Source: BS750m-G4 sp964472195 (lineage in GTDB: Bacteria; Bacteroidota; Ignavibacteria; Tepidaquicellales; Tepidaquicellaceae). Taken from it: 64,000 nucleotides of DNA. The DNA lies in NCBI GenBank assembly GCA_964472195.1, contig CAYYJH010000003.1:1-64000 (forward strand). The letters are read 5' to 3'. How positions within the stretch are numbered: the stretch's first letter is position 1; each line of letters starts with the position of its first letter. This document shows positions 54,744 to 64,000 of this stretch, one piece after another. Under the pieces are notes generated by a model that was not told the origin of the DNA, did not search any database, and was given only the letters and a program-made list of their open reading frames with translations. A program made the translations under genes and the position numbers.

Positions 54744-57185
54744 ATGAAAATGTCCATAAAAACATCATCTCTATTAATTCTTTTGTTAATTACTCTTTTT
54801 AATAATGGGTTCACACAAGTTAAGATAAACGGTTCAATAACCGGGATTGTTGTCGAAAATTCTTCGGGTAAACCCCTTGAGTCTGCAGTAGTTCAAGTTT
54901 TAAGTTCGGCAGACACGGCTGTTGTTGATGGTGCATCGACAAATAAAGAGGGAAGCTTCTTAATTTCTGATATTCCCGCAGGTTTATATATTGTTAAGAT
55001 TAGTTATATAGGATATAAAACCGCCGTTGCAAGTAATATTGAAATTGGAAAAGATAAAAAAGAGGTTAATATGGGAACGATAAAACTCGAAGATAAAACA
55101 GAAGTTACACAGGAAATTGAAGTTACATCAGAGACTCCACTGATGACATTTGAGGCTGGAAAAAAAATATATGACGCGAAAAAAGATCTTACATCACAAA
55201 GCGGTAATACACTTGAACTCTTGAGAAATATCCCTTCGGTAGATGTTGATAATGATGGCAATGTGAGTTTAAGAGGAGCAGGAAACGTAAAGATACTAAT
55301 TGATGGAAAACCGTCTGCCTTATTAAGCAATGGTACACAAGTGCTTGAGAACATCCCTGCTAGCCTTGTTGATAAAGTTGAAATCATTAATAATCCATCG
55401 GCAAAGTATGAAGCAGAAGGTGTATCTGGAATAATCAATATAATAATGAAGCAAGATAAAACCTCCGGTTATAATGGTAATGTAAAAGTAAATGGAGGAA
55501 CAGAGGATAAATATAATATCTCTCTCGGAGGCTCAAATAAATTTGGTAAACTTATGCTCGGAGTAAATTACAGTTACTGGAAATATTCTCTTCCTGGCCG
55601 CTCTGAACTTGATAGATCGAATTTTACAAGCTCAACTAATGTCGACCAGGAACTTGTATGGAGGTATAAAGGTATTTCTCATTATGGTTCTTTAAATGCT
55701 GATTATGAGTTTGATAAAAAAAACACACTATCGTTTGTGTCCAATCTTTTCCACTATGATAGAGGTTTGAACGTGAACAACACACTTAATTTTTATAATG
55801 CCTTAAATGTTAGTACGTCAAATTTTTTAAATCACAATGACGACGGAAAGAATGGAATAAACTTTGATGGTACATTGACATACATAAAGACTTTTGAAGA
55901 AAAAGGACATGACCTCACAAGTTTTGTTAATTATTCGTTTAGGAATGAGAATAGCTTGGTGAAATACGAAATTGACGATTTTATTAATCCAATAACCTAT
56001 CAGGAAAGAGAATCAAAATACGATTTCAATTTCATCAACGGGCAGGCTGATTATATACATCCTTTAAACGAAGGATCAAAAATTGAAACAGGATTAAAAG
56101 TTAACTCAAGGTTTATTGTCGGGGATTATTACTTCAGGGAGCTGGATAATAATACGGGTACGTGGGTAAATGATCCCTCCAGAGAAAATGATGCTGATTA
56201 TGTTGATTTAATTTCGGCTTCGTACGTGAATTATTCAGGACAGTATAAAGATTTTAGTTATCAAGCAGGGGTAAGAGGAGAACACACATATTTAGATTTT
56301 TCGATTCTTAAAGGAGCAGAAAAATATAACAGAAACTACTTTGACGTTTTTCCGAGTGTCAGTTTATCACAGAAAATAGGACAGGAGAACCAATTACAGT
56401 TAAGCTATAGTCGTAGAATCAACAGACCGAATCTTTTCTTCCTTAATCCGTTTATCGATTATTTTGATGATTTCACACAACGTTCTGGAAATCCATATTT
56501 GAATCCCGAATACATTCATTCGGGAGAGTTAGGTTACACCAGGTTCTTATCTTTTGGTACCCTTACTTTAAACGGTTACTTTAGAAACGTAAGAGACGTT
56601 ATTAATTTTACAAGTACGGTTGACACAAGCGGGACCACTTATCTGAGACCTGAGAACGCAGGAAATTCTAATACTTTTGGTTTAGAGTTCATTATTCAGG
56701 GAAACATTGTGAAATGGTGGTCTCTGAACAGTAGCTTTGATTATTTTCAAACGAACTTATATGGTAATTTTCTTGACAGTGACTTTGACAAAACATACAG
56801 TGCGTGGAATGCAAGGTTATCTTCAAATCTTGCAATTCCAGATATTGCGGATATTCAGTTGTCCTATTTATACTTTGGTGAGCAGCAGAATGCCCAGGGT
56901 TCATTTGAGCCCTTCCAAATGCTGAATTTAGCTATTCAAAAAAGTTTTCTTGATAAGAAGCTTATGCTTGCATTAAGGATTAACGATCTATTAAACCAGC
57001 AGAAATTCAGAATGTCAAATGGAGGAAATGATTTCACTCAAAACATTTATCAGAAAACAGATTCGAGGATAGTCTTTATTGCTTTGACTTATAATTTTGG
57101 CGAACAGTTTAATACTAAATCTAAAAGAACACAAATGAGAAAACAGCGGGAAATGGAAGGTGAAATCCAGCAGTCAGGAAATTGA
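54744..57185 (+). CDS. TonB-dependent-type outer-membrane receptor
   Basis: An outer-membrane beta-barrel protein (813 residues from the chosen ATG at 54744; upstream ATGs at 54681 and 54684 are possible). It has a signal peptide (MKMSIKTSSLLILLLITLF, cleavage near GFTQ), a carboxypeptidase-D regulatory-like domain (about residues 35-110: GIVVENSSGKPLESAVVQV), a plug domain (NTLELLRNIPSVDVD, NVSLRGAGNVKILIDGKP, NNPSAKYEAEGVSGIINIIM) and a long barrel. It resembles the OMP_b-brl_3 group. The C-terminal Lys/Arg-rich tail after the last strand is unusual. Ligand unknown; no SusD-like partner follows. Confidence 0.92.
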   Translation: MKMSIKTSSLLILLLITLFNNGFTQVKINGSITGIVVENSSGKPLESAVVQVLSSADTAVVDGASTNKEGSFLISDIPAGLYIVKISYIGYKTAVASNIEIGKDKKEVNMGTIKLEDKTEVTQEIEVTSETPLMTFEAGKKIYDAKKDLTSQSGNTLELLRNIPSVDVDNDGNVSLRGAGNVKILIDGKPSALLSNGTQVLENIPASLVDKVEIINNPSAKYEAEGVSGIINIIMKQDKTSGYNGNVKVNGGTEDKYNISLGGSNKFGKLMLGVNYSYWKYSLPGRSELDRSNFTSSTNVDQELVWRYKGISHYGSLNADYEFDKKNTLSFVSNLFHYDRGLNVNNTLNFYNALNVSTSNFLNHNDDGKNGINFDGTLTYIKTFEEKGHDLTSFVNYSFRNENSLVKYEIDDFINPITYQERESKYDFNFINGQADYIHPLNEGSKIETGLKVNSRFIVGDYYFRELDNNTGTWVNDPSRENDADYVDLISASYVNYSGQYKDFSYQAGVRGEHTYLDFSILKGAEKYNRNYFDVFPSVSLSQKIGQENQLQLSYSRRINRPNLFFLNPFIDYFDDFTQRSGNPYLNPEYIHSGELGYTRFLSFGTLTLNGYFRNVRDVINFTSTVDTSGTTYLRPENAGNSNTFGLEFIIQGNIVKWWSLNSSFDYFQTNLYGNFLDSDFDKTYSAWNARLSSNLAIPDIADIQLSYLYFGEQQNAQGSFEPFQMLNLAIQKSFLDKKLMLALRINDLLNQQKFRMSNGGNDFTQNIYQKTDSRIVFIALTYNFGEQFNTKSKRTQMRKQREMEGEIQQSGN

Positions 57186-57216
57186 TTGCTTGAAATACGG
57201 GATATAAAGTTTAATA

Positions 57217-57255
57217 GGGCTTATTTATAAATGAAATAAGTCCTTTTTTCTTTTT
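57217..57255 (+). terminator. Rho-independent terminator after the receptor gene
   Basis: A 10-bp stem, GGGCTTATTT (57217-57226) pairing with AAATAAGTCC (57234-57243, one G-T pair), has a 7-base loop and is followed by a T-rich run (57244-57255). It lies 32 bases after the receptor stop codon. Confidence 0.85.
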
Positions 57256-57351
57256 GAAATTATTATTCTTATATGATTGTTCAACATTATAAGTAAAACT
57301 AATTGTGTCAAAATAAGAATTGAGTAAAAACAAATTCTCGTTTTAGTTATA

Positions 57352-57699
57352 ATGTTGAAGAAGCATAGAATAATAAGGATATATCATCGATTAACAGGAG
57401 AATTGATCGCAGAAGGTCCGTCAGGGTGGGGCATTACATCATTTGAAGGAAATTATTATATTCGCAAAAAATATATTAAAACAAGATCATTCAAGCTAAG
57501 TTATATTCCAGGCTTATGTCCATATAAGTTCTTCTATGTATGGCTTCATTATGATTTGAAGGATGGAAATATAGATAAAATGTTGGCGTGGTTGTATTTC
57601 ATCCCGAATCCTCTTTTGCCATTTATATGGTTCCGGATTGCTGTGCCGCAAAGACATCCGTCACTGAAAATAGAAATGGTGGAAATTGAAAAAAACTAA
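57352..57699 (+). CDS. Small DUF427-like protein
   Basis: A 115-residue protein. The pattern YYIRKKYIK...YIPGLCPYKFFYVWLHYDL resembles DUF427 proteins (YYxPxxDV ... CPYKG ... Y), a small uncharacterised fold. Hydrophobic aromatic segments near residues 75-95 suggest a possible membrane-facing or buried core. It converges with the next gene, whose stop overlaps its end by 4 bases. Function unknown; the family assignment is tentative. Confidence 0.5.
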   Translation: MLKKHRIIRIYHRLTGELIAEGPSGWGITSFEGNYYIRKKYIKTRSFKLSYIPGLCPYKFFYVWLHYDLKDGNIDKMLAWLYFIPNPLLPFIWFRIAVPQRHPSLKIEMVEIEKN

Positions 57700-58523
57700 G
57701 AAAATTCTTCGACTGATAGAACTATATTTGCATTAGGATTTTTAATATAGAATATGCGGTATCTTTTACTGTTTTCGAATGCGTTATATTGAGCGGGCGT
57801 ATATAACGGGAAACCAGTGTCACCAATTTTTAAAACATAACCAGCATACTTTCTTTTCTTCAAACTTTTATCTGATTTATTTATATATCCTTCTACACTG
57901 CTTATCTGTCCTGTTTTTAAATCACGGCTTTTTATTATTCCCAGCATTATAAAAAATATAAAAATTCCAATGAAAAGAAATATCACCAACAATAGGTAAG
58001 GTATAGCAGATTCAAATCCCGGGGAATCCATGTCATTAGTCAGGTATGCCACCATAACAAAGAAGATAATGCTTCCCACCATTACAAACGTAGCAAGCTG
58101 TAATCCCAAATTTCTTCCCTTAATATATCTTTGAACAATTTTCTTTTGTCTTTGAGTAAGTTGATTCATTTTGTTGCTGTTAAGATCCTCTGCACTAAAT
58201 CCGAAGGCACTACTCAATTTATTTGATGGTATTTCAAAATTTTCTTTCCAGGAGTTATCTCCCCTTGCATAATTCTGAAAAACACTTATAACTTGTTCGA
58301 TGGTGAAACGTTTGCCCAATTGATAATGCTTTTCTAAACTCCCTTCCTGATACTCGATCTTGTAACCATCCTTTTTATTACCTGTGGTTTGTATAAAGTA
58401 ACCATTGTTTGACTCAAGTATTGCATATAAACTGGTATCACTCTCGAGTTCTTTGAAAGCCTTGGGAAAATCTCCTTGTTTTGGCTCTTTTATTATCTTA
58501 CCGTTTTCTAACTCTAAAATCAA
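57696..58523 (-). CDS. Membrane protein of unknown function
   Basis: A 275-residue protein with a soluble N-terminal region of about 125 residues (repeating strands: SDTSLYAILESNNGYFIQTTG), two hydrophobic spans (about residues 139-160 and 170-192) and a C-terminal cytoplasmic domain with a VLKIGDTGFPLY segment. The start is a TTG at 58523; no ATG is near. I do not recognise the family. Confidence 0.65.
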   Translation of the reverse strand: MILELENGKIIKEPKQGDFPKAFKELESDTSLYAILESNNGYFIQTTGNKKDGYKIEYQEGSLEKHYQLGKRFTIEQVISVFQNYARGDNSWKENFEIPSNKLSSAFGFSAEDLNSNKMNQLTQRQKKIVQRYIKGRNLGLQLATFVMVGSIIFFVMVAYLTNDMDSPGFESAIPYLLLVIFLFIGIFIFFIMLGIIKSRDLKTGQISSVEGYINKSDKSLKKRKYAGYVLKIGDTGFPLYTPAQYNAFENSKRYRIFYIKNPNANIVLSVEEFS

Positions 58524-58828
58524 ATCTATATTTGTTAATTAACGCAAAATAAATGAATTCATAATGGCTGTTTTATAAAGATAAGAGTGAATTACTTTTT
58601 AAAAAAGATATAAATATTTTTCTTTTTTGTTTTTAAAAATGTATTTACAAAAAGGAAGTCTTCAAACGGGAATGGTAAACATGGAACCTATATAAATTAG
58701 TTACAGTTTCAAATTTTTAAGAACTAAAGAGATTTTCATTCCTTATTTACTTTTTCATTAAAGTTGTAAAGGCATTGCGATTTTTTGTTAGAGTTACTAT
58801 AATTTGCACCTGAATAACCACTTATGTT
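58524..58828. other. AT-rich intergenic region between divergent genes
   Basis: These 305 bases hold the 5' ends of two divergent genes. I see no coding frame, tRNA or confident promoter. Confidence 0.4.
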
Positions 58829-61027
58829 ATGACACAAAGCAAAAAGAAAAACCTTGTAAGAGTATTAATAGTAATCAATATTCTGGCTTTTATTTTTGTT
58901 ATTTTTACTGTCTACCCACAAATGATAACAAATAATTCTAATGATGATAAAAACCACCTGGCAAACGAGAAAAGCCCTTATTTGTTACAGCATGCGGACA
59001 ATCCGGTCGATTGGTATCCCTGGGGAGAAGAAGCATTTACAAAAGCTAAGGAAGAAGACAAACCCATCTTTCTTTCTATTGGTTATTCTACTTGCCACTG
59101 GTGCCATGTAATGGAGGAGGAATCATTCGAAGATACCGCTGTAGCAAATTTAATGAATGATGCTTTCGTTTGTATTAAAGTTGACAGGGAAGAAAGACCT
59201 GATATTGACAACATATATATGACCGTTTGTCAGCTTTTAACAGGTGGTGGTGGTTGGCCCCTGACGATAATCATGACACCTGATAAAAAACCATTCTTTG
59301 CCGGAACTTATTTCCCTAAAGAAAGTCGTTTTGGAAGACAGGGTTTGATGGAATTAATACCGCAGTTAAAAGATGCATGGAAAAACCAGCGGGATAAAAT
59401 TTTAAAATCTGCGGGGGAGGTTACACAGCTTCTTGAGAGCTATACCGGTGATGCAGCTGGCACGGAATTAGATGAATCCACACTTAACTTAACTTATAAT
59501 CAGCTTCTGGAACGGTACGACAAACAATTTGGAGGATTTGGAACTGCCCCTAAATTTCCCACCCCCCATCATCTTTTATATTTACTGCGTTACTGGAAAC
59601 GAACGGGTAATGAAAAAGCACTTGAGATGGTAGAAAACACTCTGAGGTCGATGCGTAGAGGAGGGATATATGATCAAGTTGGGTTTGGTTTTCATAGATA
59701 CTCGACAGATTTCCAGTGGCATTTACCTCACTTTGAAAAGATGTTGTATGATCAGGCTCTACTAGCTATAGCGTACACAGAGGGTTATCAGGCGACAGGT
59801 AAAAGGGAGTACAGAAATACAGCAGAAGAAATCTTCACGTATGTTCTTAGAGACATGACTTCTCCCAAGGGTGGTTTTTATTCAGCAGAGGACGCTGACA
59901 GTGAAGGAGAAGAAGGCAAGTTTTATCTTTGGAGCGATGCAGAGTTAAGGAATGTACTTGGAGCGAAAGATGCAGATAGATTTATTAAGATATTTAATGT
60001 TGAAGCAACGGGTAATTTTGTTGACCAATCGATGGGTGACAAAACAGGAACAAATATCTTGTATCTTAAAAAAACGACAGGTGAAATTTCTGCTGAATTA
60101 AAAATTCCGTTGGAGAAGGTTGAAATATTTATCAACTCATCACGAGAAAAATTATTCAAACACAGGGAAAAAAGAATACACCCATATAAAGACGACAAAA
60201 TATTAACGGACTGGAATGGGTTGATGATTTCTGCTCTTGCGAAAGGCTCCCAGGTGTTTAACGAGCCAAGGTATGAAGTAGCCGCAAGGAATGCAGTGGA
60301 TTTTATTTTAAATGAAATGAGAACACCGGATGGAAGACTACTTCACCGCTATAGAGATGGACAGGCAGGACTGCTGGCAAACCTGGATGATTATGCTTTT
60401 TTTATAGGCGCATTACTTGACCTTTATGAAACAAACTTTGATATTAAGTATCTAAAAATTGCACTGGAGTTAAACGAACAGGCAATTGATAATTATTGGG
60501 ATAGTGATAATGGAGGCTTTTATTTTACTGCTAAAGATGGTGAAAAGTTACTTGTTAGAAAAAAGGAATTTTATGATGGGGCTGTGCCATCAGGCAATTC
60601 AGTTGCAATGTTAAACTTATTAAGAATTGGCAGGATTACTGCAAACTCAAAGTTTGAGAATATGGCATCACAACTTGTAAAATCATTTTCGAAAAATATT
60701 ATTGAAAGTCCTTCAAGTCATACAAATTTAATGAACTCTTTGATCTTCGGGATTGGTCCATCTTACGAAATAGTTATATCCGGAAATTTAGAGACTAAAG
60801 ATACAAAAGAAATGCTTGCGGCTCTACGCAAGGAGTACATCCCCAGCAAAGTTGTCATTTTTCGATCTGATAAAGATGTCTCACCTGAGATTGTGAATAT
60901 TGCAGCATATACAAAAGACCAGAAAAGCATTGATAATAAAGCAACTGTTTATGTATGCATAGATTACTCCTGCAGCATTCCGACCACAGAGATAAGTAAA
61001 ATGCTAGAATTATTGAATAACAAATGA
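58829..61027 (+). CDS. YyaL-like thioredoxin-domain protein (DUF255)
   Basis: A 732-residue protein with one N-terminal membrane span (residues 9-28), then the DUF255 thioredoxin-like domain opening ANEKSPYLLQHADNPVDWYPWGEEAF and the redox-like motif CHWCHVMEEESFED, followed by a six-hairpin (alpha/alpha) toroid domain similar to glycosyl-mannan enzymes (FGGFGTAPKFPTPHHLLYLLRYW, RGGIYDQVGFGFHRYSTD). Length and order match YyaL/spermatogenesis-associated protein 20. Its activity is not established. The membrane anchor puts the enzyme outside the cytoplasm. Confidence 0.92.
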   Translation: MTQSKKKNLVRVLIVINILAFIFVIFTVYPQMITNNSNDDKNHLANEKSPYLLQHADNPVDWYPWGEEAFTKAKEEDKPIFLSIGYSTCHWCHVMEEESFEDTAVANLMNDAFVCIKVDREERPDIDNIYMTVCQLLTGGGGWPLTIIMTPDKKPFFAGTYFPKESRFGRQGLMELIPQLKDAWKNQRDKILKSAGEVTQLLESYTGDAAGTELDESTLNLTYNQLLERYDKQFGGFGTAPKFPTPHHLLYLLRYWKRTGNEKALEMVENTLRSMRRGGIYDQVGFGFHRYSTDFQWHLPHFEKMLYDQALLAIAYTEGYQATGKREYRNTAEEIFTYVLRDMTSPKGGFYSAEDADSEGEEGKFYLWSDAELRNVLGAKDADRFIKIFNVEATGNFVDQSMGDKTGTNILYLKKTTGEISAELKIPLEKVEIFINSSREKLFKHREKRIHPYKDDKILTDWNGLMISALAKGSQVFNEPRYEVAARNAVDFILNEMRTPDGRLLHRYRDGQAGLLANLDDYAFFIGALLDLYETNFDIKYLKIALELNEQAIDNYWDSDNGGFYFTAKDGEKLLVRKKEFYDGAVPSGNSVAMLNLLRIGRITANSKFENMASQLVKSFSKNIIESPSSHTNLMNSLIFGIGPSYEIVISGNLETKDTKEMLAALRKEYIPSKVVIFRSDKDVSPEIVNIAAYTKDQKSIDNKATVYVCIDYSCSIPTTEISKMLELLNNK

Positions 61028-61062
61028 TAACATTTTAAATTCACTATCGGAGATAACACACT

Positions 61063-61872
61063 TTGGAATTTAGTACTTTTAGGATTTATACTACATTAGC
61101 ACTTATTGTTTTTGTTTTAATTATAGTTATTTTCGAAAGGAAACTTCCTTTCCGAAAGCAAAAGCTATTTAGAAAATGGTTTTGGGATGACCTTGTCTTT
61201 TATACAATCTTTCAGGGTGTTGTTATGGGATGGATTATTGCCCAACTCATTATATTTATCGATAACAGTACTCGATTGTCAACGTTGCATTTAGTAACAG
61301 CATGGCCTGTCTATCTACAATTTTTGTTTTTTCTCATAACACATGATTTATTTATATACGCTTTTCATTGGTTGATGCACAGAAACAAATTTCTTTGGAG
61401 GATACATGAAGCACATCACTCGGTCAGAGATGTAGACTGGGTCGCTGGATCACGCTCACACCCATTTGAGATATTAATAATGCAAACAGTAGAGTTCGCA
61501 CCAATTGTTTTGCTTGGAGCAGCTCCACAAGTCGCATTGCTAAAAGGGATTGTTGATGGAGCCTGGGGAGTATGGATTCATTCTAATGTTAATGTTTATA
61601 CTGGCTGGTTGCAATATATTATTAATGGACCGGAAATGCATAGATGGCATCACGCACCCGGATACGCAAGATGTAATCTCGCAACTAAATTTGCTATATG
61701 GGATTGGATTTTTGGGACTGCATATAGACCAAAAAATAAGAAAATTGATATATACGGTTTACCGTATCATGGATATCCCGGCGGATATTTTAGACAGTTT
61801 ATATCATTTTTCAGGCGGGGTGTGCCTGTTAGCCAACCTAAAAACAAAACCATTTTAGAAGCTGTAATATAA
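61063..61872 (+). CDS. Sterol desaturase / fatty acid hydroxylase superfamily membrane protein
   Basis: A 269-residue membrane protein with several spans and the di-iron histidine clusters HWLMH, HEAHH and HRWHH, as in the sterol desaturase/fatty acid hydroxylase family. A first histidine of the pattern also occurs in ITHDLFIYAFH. Start is TTG at 61063, with a CGGAG ribosome-binding-like sequence just upstream; no ATG is near. The substrate (carotenoid, hopanoid or fatty acyl) is not set by sequence. Confidence 0.88.
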   Translation: MEFSTFRIYTTLALIVFVLIIVIFERKLPFRKQKLFRKWFWDDLVFYTIFQGVVMGWIIAQLIIFIDNSTRLSTLHLVTAWPVYLQFLFFLITHDLFIYAFHWLMHRNKFLWRIHEAHHSVRDVDWVAGSRSHPFEILIMQTVEFAPIVLLGAAPQVALLKGIVDGAWGVWIHSNVNVYTGWLQYIINGPEMHRWHHAPGYARCNLATKFAIWDWIFGTAYRPKNKKIDIYGLPYHGYPGGYFRQFISFFRRGVPVSQPKNKTILEAVI

Positions 61873-61899
61873 ATTCTTAAAAGTAAAATAAACCATCAT

Positions 61900-62781
61900 A
61901 TGAACAAAATTAAGGAAGAACCGACTGATTTTGATTCTCTTTGGAATTATGGAGATCCAGAAGGAACAGAAGTAAAATTTCTAAGCTTGTTAGGCAAAGC
62001 AAAATCTTCTGACGATATATCTTATTATATCCAGCTACTTACCCAGATTGCCCGCGCAAAAGGTTTGCAGCGAAAATTCGATGAAGCACATAAAATTCTT
62101 GATGATGTGGAAAAATTGCTGACAGACAATTTAGTAATTGCCAGGATGAGATATTTTCTTGAGAGAGGAAGGGCATTCAATTCATCTAATTGTCCTGATA
62201 AAGCACGACCGTATTTTGTTAAGGCGTATGAATTGGGAAAGGAAAACAATGAAGAATTTTTTATAATTGATGCTATACACATGCTTGGAATAGTTGATAA
62301 GGGTGAAGATTCTTTGAAATGGAATGAGATAGCGATCAAGATTGCAGAAGAGTCGCAAGATAAAAGAGCAAAGAGCTGGCTTGGCTCTTTGTACAATAAC
62401 ACCGGGTGGTCATTGCTCGACATGAAAGAATACGAACGTGCATTGGATTACTTTGAGCGGAATGTAAAATGGCATGAAGGAAGAAATTCAAAACAGGAAT
62501 TGTTTATTGCTAAATGGTGTGTAGCACGCACATACCGCTCATTGAATAAAATTGAAGATGCTCTAACAATTCAGATGGATTTACTGAAGGAAATGGAAGA
62601 AAAAAACATTGACCAGGATGGTTTCGTTTATGAAGAGATTGGAGAATGTTTATTGACTCTTGATAAGAATGAGGATTCAAAAAAATATTTTAGAAAGGCT
62701 TTTGAATTGTTATCGAAAGATGAGTGGTTTGTTTCCAACGAGAAGGAAAGATTGGCGCGAATAAAAGAGCTAGGGAAATAA
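61900..62781 (+). CDS. Tetratricopeptide-repeat protein
   Basis: A 293-residue helical protein with TPR-like repeats, for example RARYFVKAYELGKENNEEFFIIDAIHMLG-type pairs near residues 105-125, NNTGWSLLDMKEYERALDYFERNVK, and GECLLTLDKNEDSKKYFRKAFELL. It has no signal peptide. It is probably a cytoplasmic scaffold; no partner is evident. Confidence 0.85.
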   Translation: MNKIKEEPTDFDSLWNYGDPEGTEVKFLSLLGKAKSSDDISYYIQLLTQIARAKGLQRKFDEAHKILDDVEKLLTDNLVIARMRYFLERGRAFNSSNCPDKARPYFVKAYELGKENNEEFFIIDAIHMLGIVDKGEDSLKWNEIAIKIAEESQDKRAKSWLGSLYNNTGWSLLDMKEYERALDYFERNVKWHEGRNSKQELFIAKWCVARTYRSLNKIEDALTIQMDLLKEMEEKNIDQDGFVYEEIGECLLTLDKNEDSKKYFRKAFELLSKDEWFVSNEKERLARIKELGK

Positions 62782-62800
62782 AAAGTATTTTTAACTTTTA

Positions 62801-63514
62801 TTACCGAATAGAGTTACAATCGAAATAATCATCGAGTACAGAACCTCCACCTCCGGTAATCCTAAACCTTCTTAATGTTACAGATGTACTTGCAAGGGGA
62901 TTGAAATTAGAACCATACTGAACACCTATAACCATAGGTAAACTATAAAAACCACCGGTTATTGTTGCAGTGGAATCACCAGTTGACGCAGTAACCACTA
63001 CGGTTGAACCGGTTCTTTGGATAGTGAAAAGACCGGATGTATCAGAAGCACCAGCATAGTTACCAAATGCAACAATGATTGGATCTGTCCCAGCAGAGTC
63101 AATGCCCGCACCAACCCTCGTTCCAAAAAGTCCCGGGAAAACATTTCCTATTGTTGCCTTTAGTGAATTATTAGTTGCACCACCAATTGCGGTGGCATAA
63201 AGCTGTACAAAGAAACCCAGGCTTCCGCCCTCAACAAAGTAATTATGAAAATCGATACTGATCTCGAAGTCTCCTTTAAGAGTATCCAGGTTAGTGAACA
63301 TGACTCCAACACCATTATTAAGACTGTTTGCAAATATTCGTAAAGAGCTATCACCAATGACATAACTGACAGATTGATTATTTGTAACAAGCCATCTTTT
63401 TGGGCAGTTTACTGTGTCATCAGCTTCTTTTTTAACACCAACATCATCACAGGAATAAGAAGTTATTAAAACACTGGACACAAAAATAATTACTAAAAAC
63501 TCGTATAGTTTCAT
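62801..63514 (-). CDS. Predicted secreted lipoprotein, beta-sandwich
   Basis: A 237-residue protein with a lipoprotein signal ending in TSYSC (Cys22). The mature part is Gly/Ser/Thr-rich, with alternating strands (GVMFTNLDTLKGDFEISIDFHNYFVEGG) typical of a concanavalin-like sandwich. I cannot name a family. It converges with the TPR gene, with 19 bases between. Confidence 0.6.
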   Translation of the reverse strand: MKLYEFLVIIFVSSVLITSYSCDDVGVKKEADDTVNCPKRWLVTNNQSVSYVIGDSSLRIFANSLNNGVGVMFTNLDTLKGDFEISIDFHNYFVEGGSLGFFVQLYATAIGGATNNSLKATIGNVFPGLFGTRVGAGIDSAGTDPIIVAFGNYAGASDTSGLFTIQRTGSTVVVTASTGDSTATITGGFYSLPMVIGVQYGSNFNPLASTSVTLRRFRITGGGGSVLDDYFDCNSIR

Positions 63515-63644
63515 GTACTGGAAGTATAATTATAAAATATTTTAAAACATAGCATTTTCAGAGATAACTTTCAATTATTTTATTGAAATTTTAGGATTTG
63601 ATTGGAAAGAAGGATTAGGTAAATTTTATATATTTTTATCAGAA

Positions 63645-64000
63645 ATGAAAATAACAAACCTAATAATTTCAATTTTTATACTTGTTGTTATTTGTTCTTG
63701 TGAAAAAGAGACTATTAAAGAACAGACCAATTCATTTGAGACAAGTAGAAATAATATGGTAAGCAGGCAGATAGAAGACCGGGGAGTAACAAATAGTGCA
63801 ACCCTTAATTCCATGAGGATGGTTAAAAGACATTTATTTGTTTCTAAGGATTTGGAGAATGAAGCGTATGATGACAGACCTCTTCCGATTGGTTATGGTC
63901 AAACAATTTCACAACCGTATATTGTTGGATATATGACGGAATTAATACAACCGAGACAAAATTACAAAGTTCTTGAAATAGGTACGGGCTCAGGTTATCA
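63645..64000 (+). CDS. pcm: Protein-L-isoaspartate O-methyltransferase, lipoprotein form (5' part)
   Basis: The ATG at 63645 opens a reading frame that runs off the window. It starts with a lipoprotein signal (MKITNLIISIFILVVICSC, likely lipidated Cys19), then PCMT sequence: MVSRQIEDRGV, HLFVSKDLENEAYDDRPLPIGYGQTISQPYIVGYMTELI and the SAM motif VLEIGTGSGYQ. PCMT repairs isoaspartyl residues in damaged proteins; the lipobox places this copy outside the cytoplasm. The 3' part lies beyond 64000. Confidence 0.9.
   Translation, partial: MKITNLIISIFILVVICSCEKETIKEQTNSFETSRNNMVSRQIEDRGVTNSATLNSMRMVKRHLFVSKDLENEAYDDRPLPIGYGQTISQPYIVGYMTELIQPRQNYKVLEIGTGSGY

Noticed and set aside
1..64000. CRISPR arrays, tRNA/rRNA genes, insertion sequences and prophage
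   Set aside because: I read the intergenic regions and found no regularly spaced repeats, no tRNA cloverleaf and no transposase or phage genes.

Overview
The window is AT-rich, mostly bacterial housekeeping and catabolic DNA. Many genes lack a Shine-Dalgarno sequence. There are several lipoproteins, an outer-membrane beta-barrel receptor of the CarboxypepD_reg plus plug type, a tricorn-type protease and lipoprotein forms of MsrA and PCMT. Together these suggest a member of the Bacteroidota/Ignavibacteriota/Chlorobiota (FCB) group, probably anaerobic or facultative. This placement is inference from gene content. The 100-N run at 4279-4378 shows that this is a scaffold with an assembly gap.

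Layout. 1-6.4 kb: a perfect 16-bp parS site, mnmG, a lipoprotein msrA, a PqqB-like hydrolase, then a trio of isochorismatase-like hydrolase (broken by the gap), thioredoxin-reductase-like flavoprotein and RlmN-like radical SAM protein. 6.4-25.3 kb: fourteen genes, all on the minus strand, forming one catabolic operon. 25.6-27.9 kb: a divergent DsrC-DsrM-DsrK-like module. 27.9-30.3 kb: a cysteine-synthase-like and a cysteine-desulfurase-like gene. 30.7-36.5 kb: small, mostly unrecognised genes, a FIST protein and an MscS channel. 36.5-46.1 kb: recN, dnaA, alr, a long acidic protein, manC, methylmalonyl-CoA epimerase and a YchF-like protein without its nucleotide-binding motif. 46.3-64 kb: uvrC, lipoproteins, a tricorn-like protease, an MGMT-type alkyltransferase with an odd start, a 2-hydroxyacid dehydrogenase, an outer-membrane receptor, a YyaL-like protein, a sterol-desaturase-family protein, a TPR protein and the 5' end of a lipoprotein PCMT.

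The main result is the operon at 6.4-25.3 kb. In transcription order it encodes HyuA, HyuB, an acyl-CoA dehydrogenase, a split B12-dependent acyl-CoA mutase (small, large), a TMADH/dienoyl-CoA-reductase-like flavoenzyme, a 2x[4Fe-4S] ferredoxin, a VOC epimerase-like protein, a class III CoA-transferase, a fused IorA-IorB, a three-subunit molybdenum hydroxylase and a class I/II aminotransferase. This set matches, step for step, the anaerobic indoleacetate (auxin) route known from denitrifying Aromatoleum/Azoarcus, with an added entry from tryptophan: transamination, oxidation to indoleacetyl-CoA, ring hydroxylation, ATP-dependent lactam opening, CoA transfer to 2-aminophenylsuccinate, B12 rearrangement to 2-aminobenzylmalonyl-CoA and decarboxylating oxidation. 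The acyl-CoA dehydrogenase has Gly where the usual catalytic Glu sits, which would suit a decarboxylating reaction. The pathway assignment is inference; the gene families and order are read directly from the sequence.

The parS site and dnaA suggest that the window lies near the chromosome origin.
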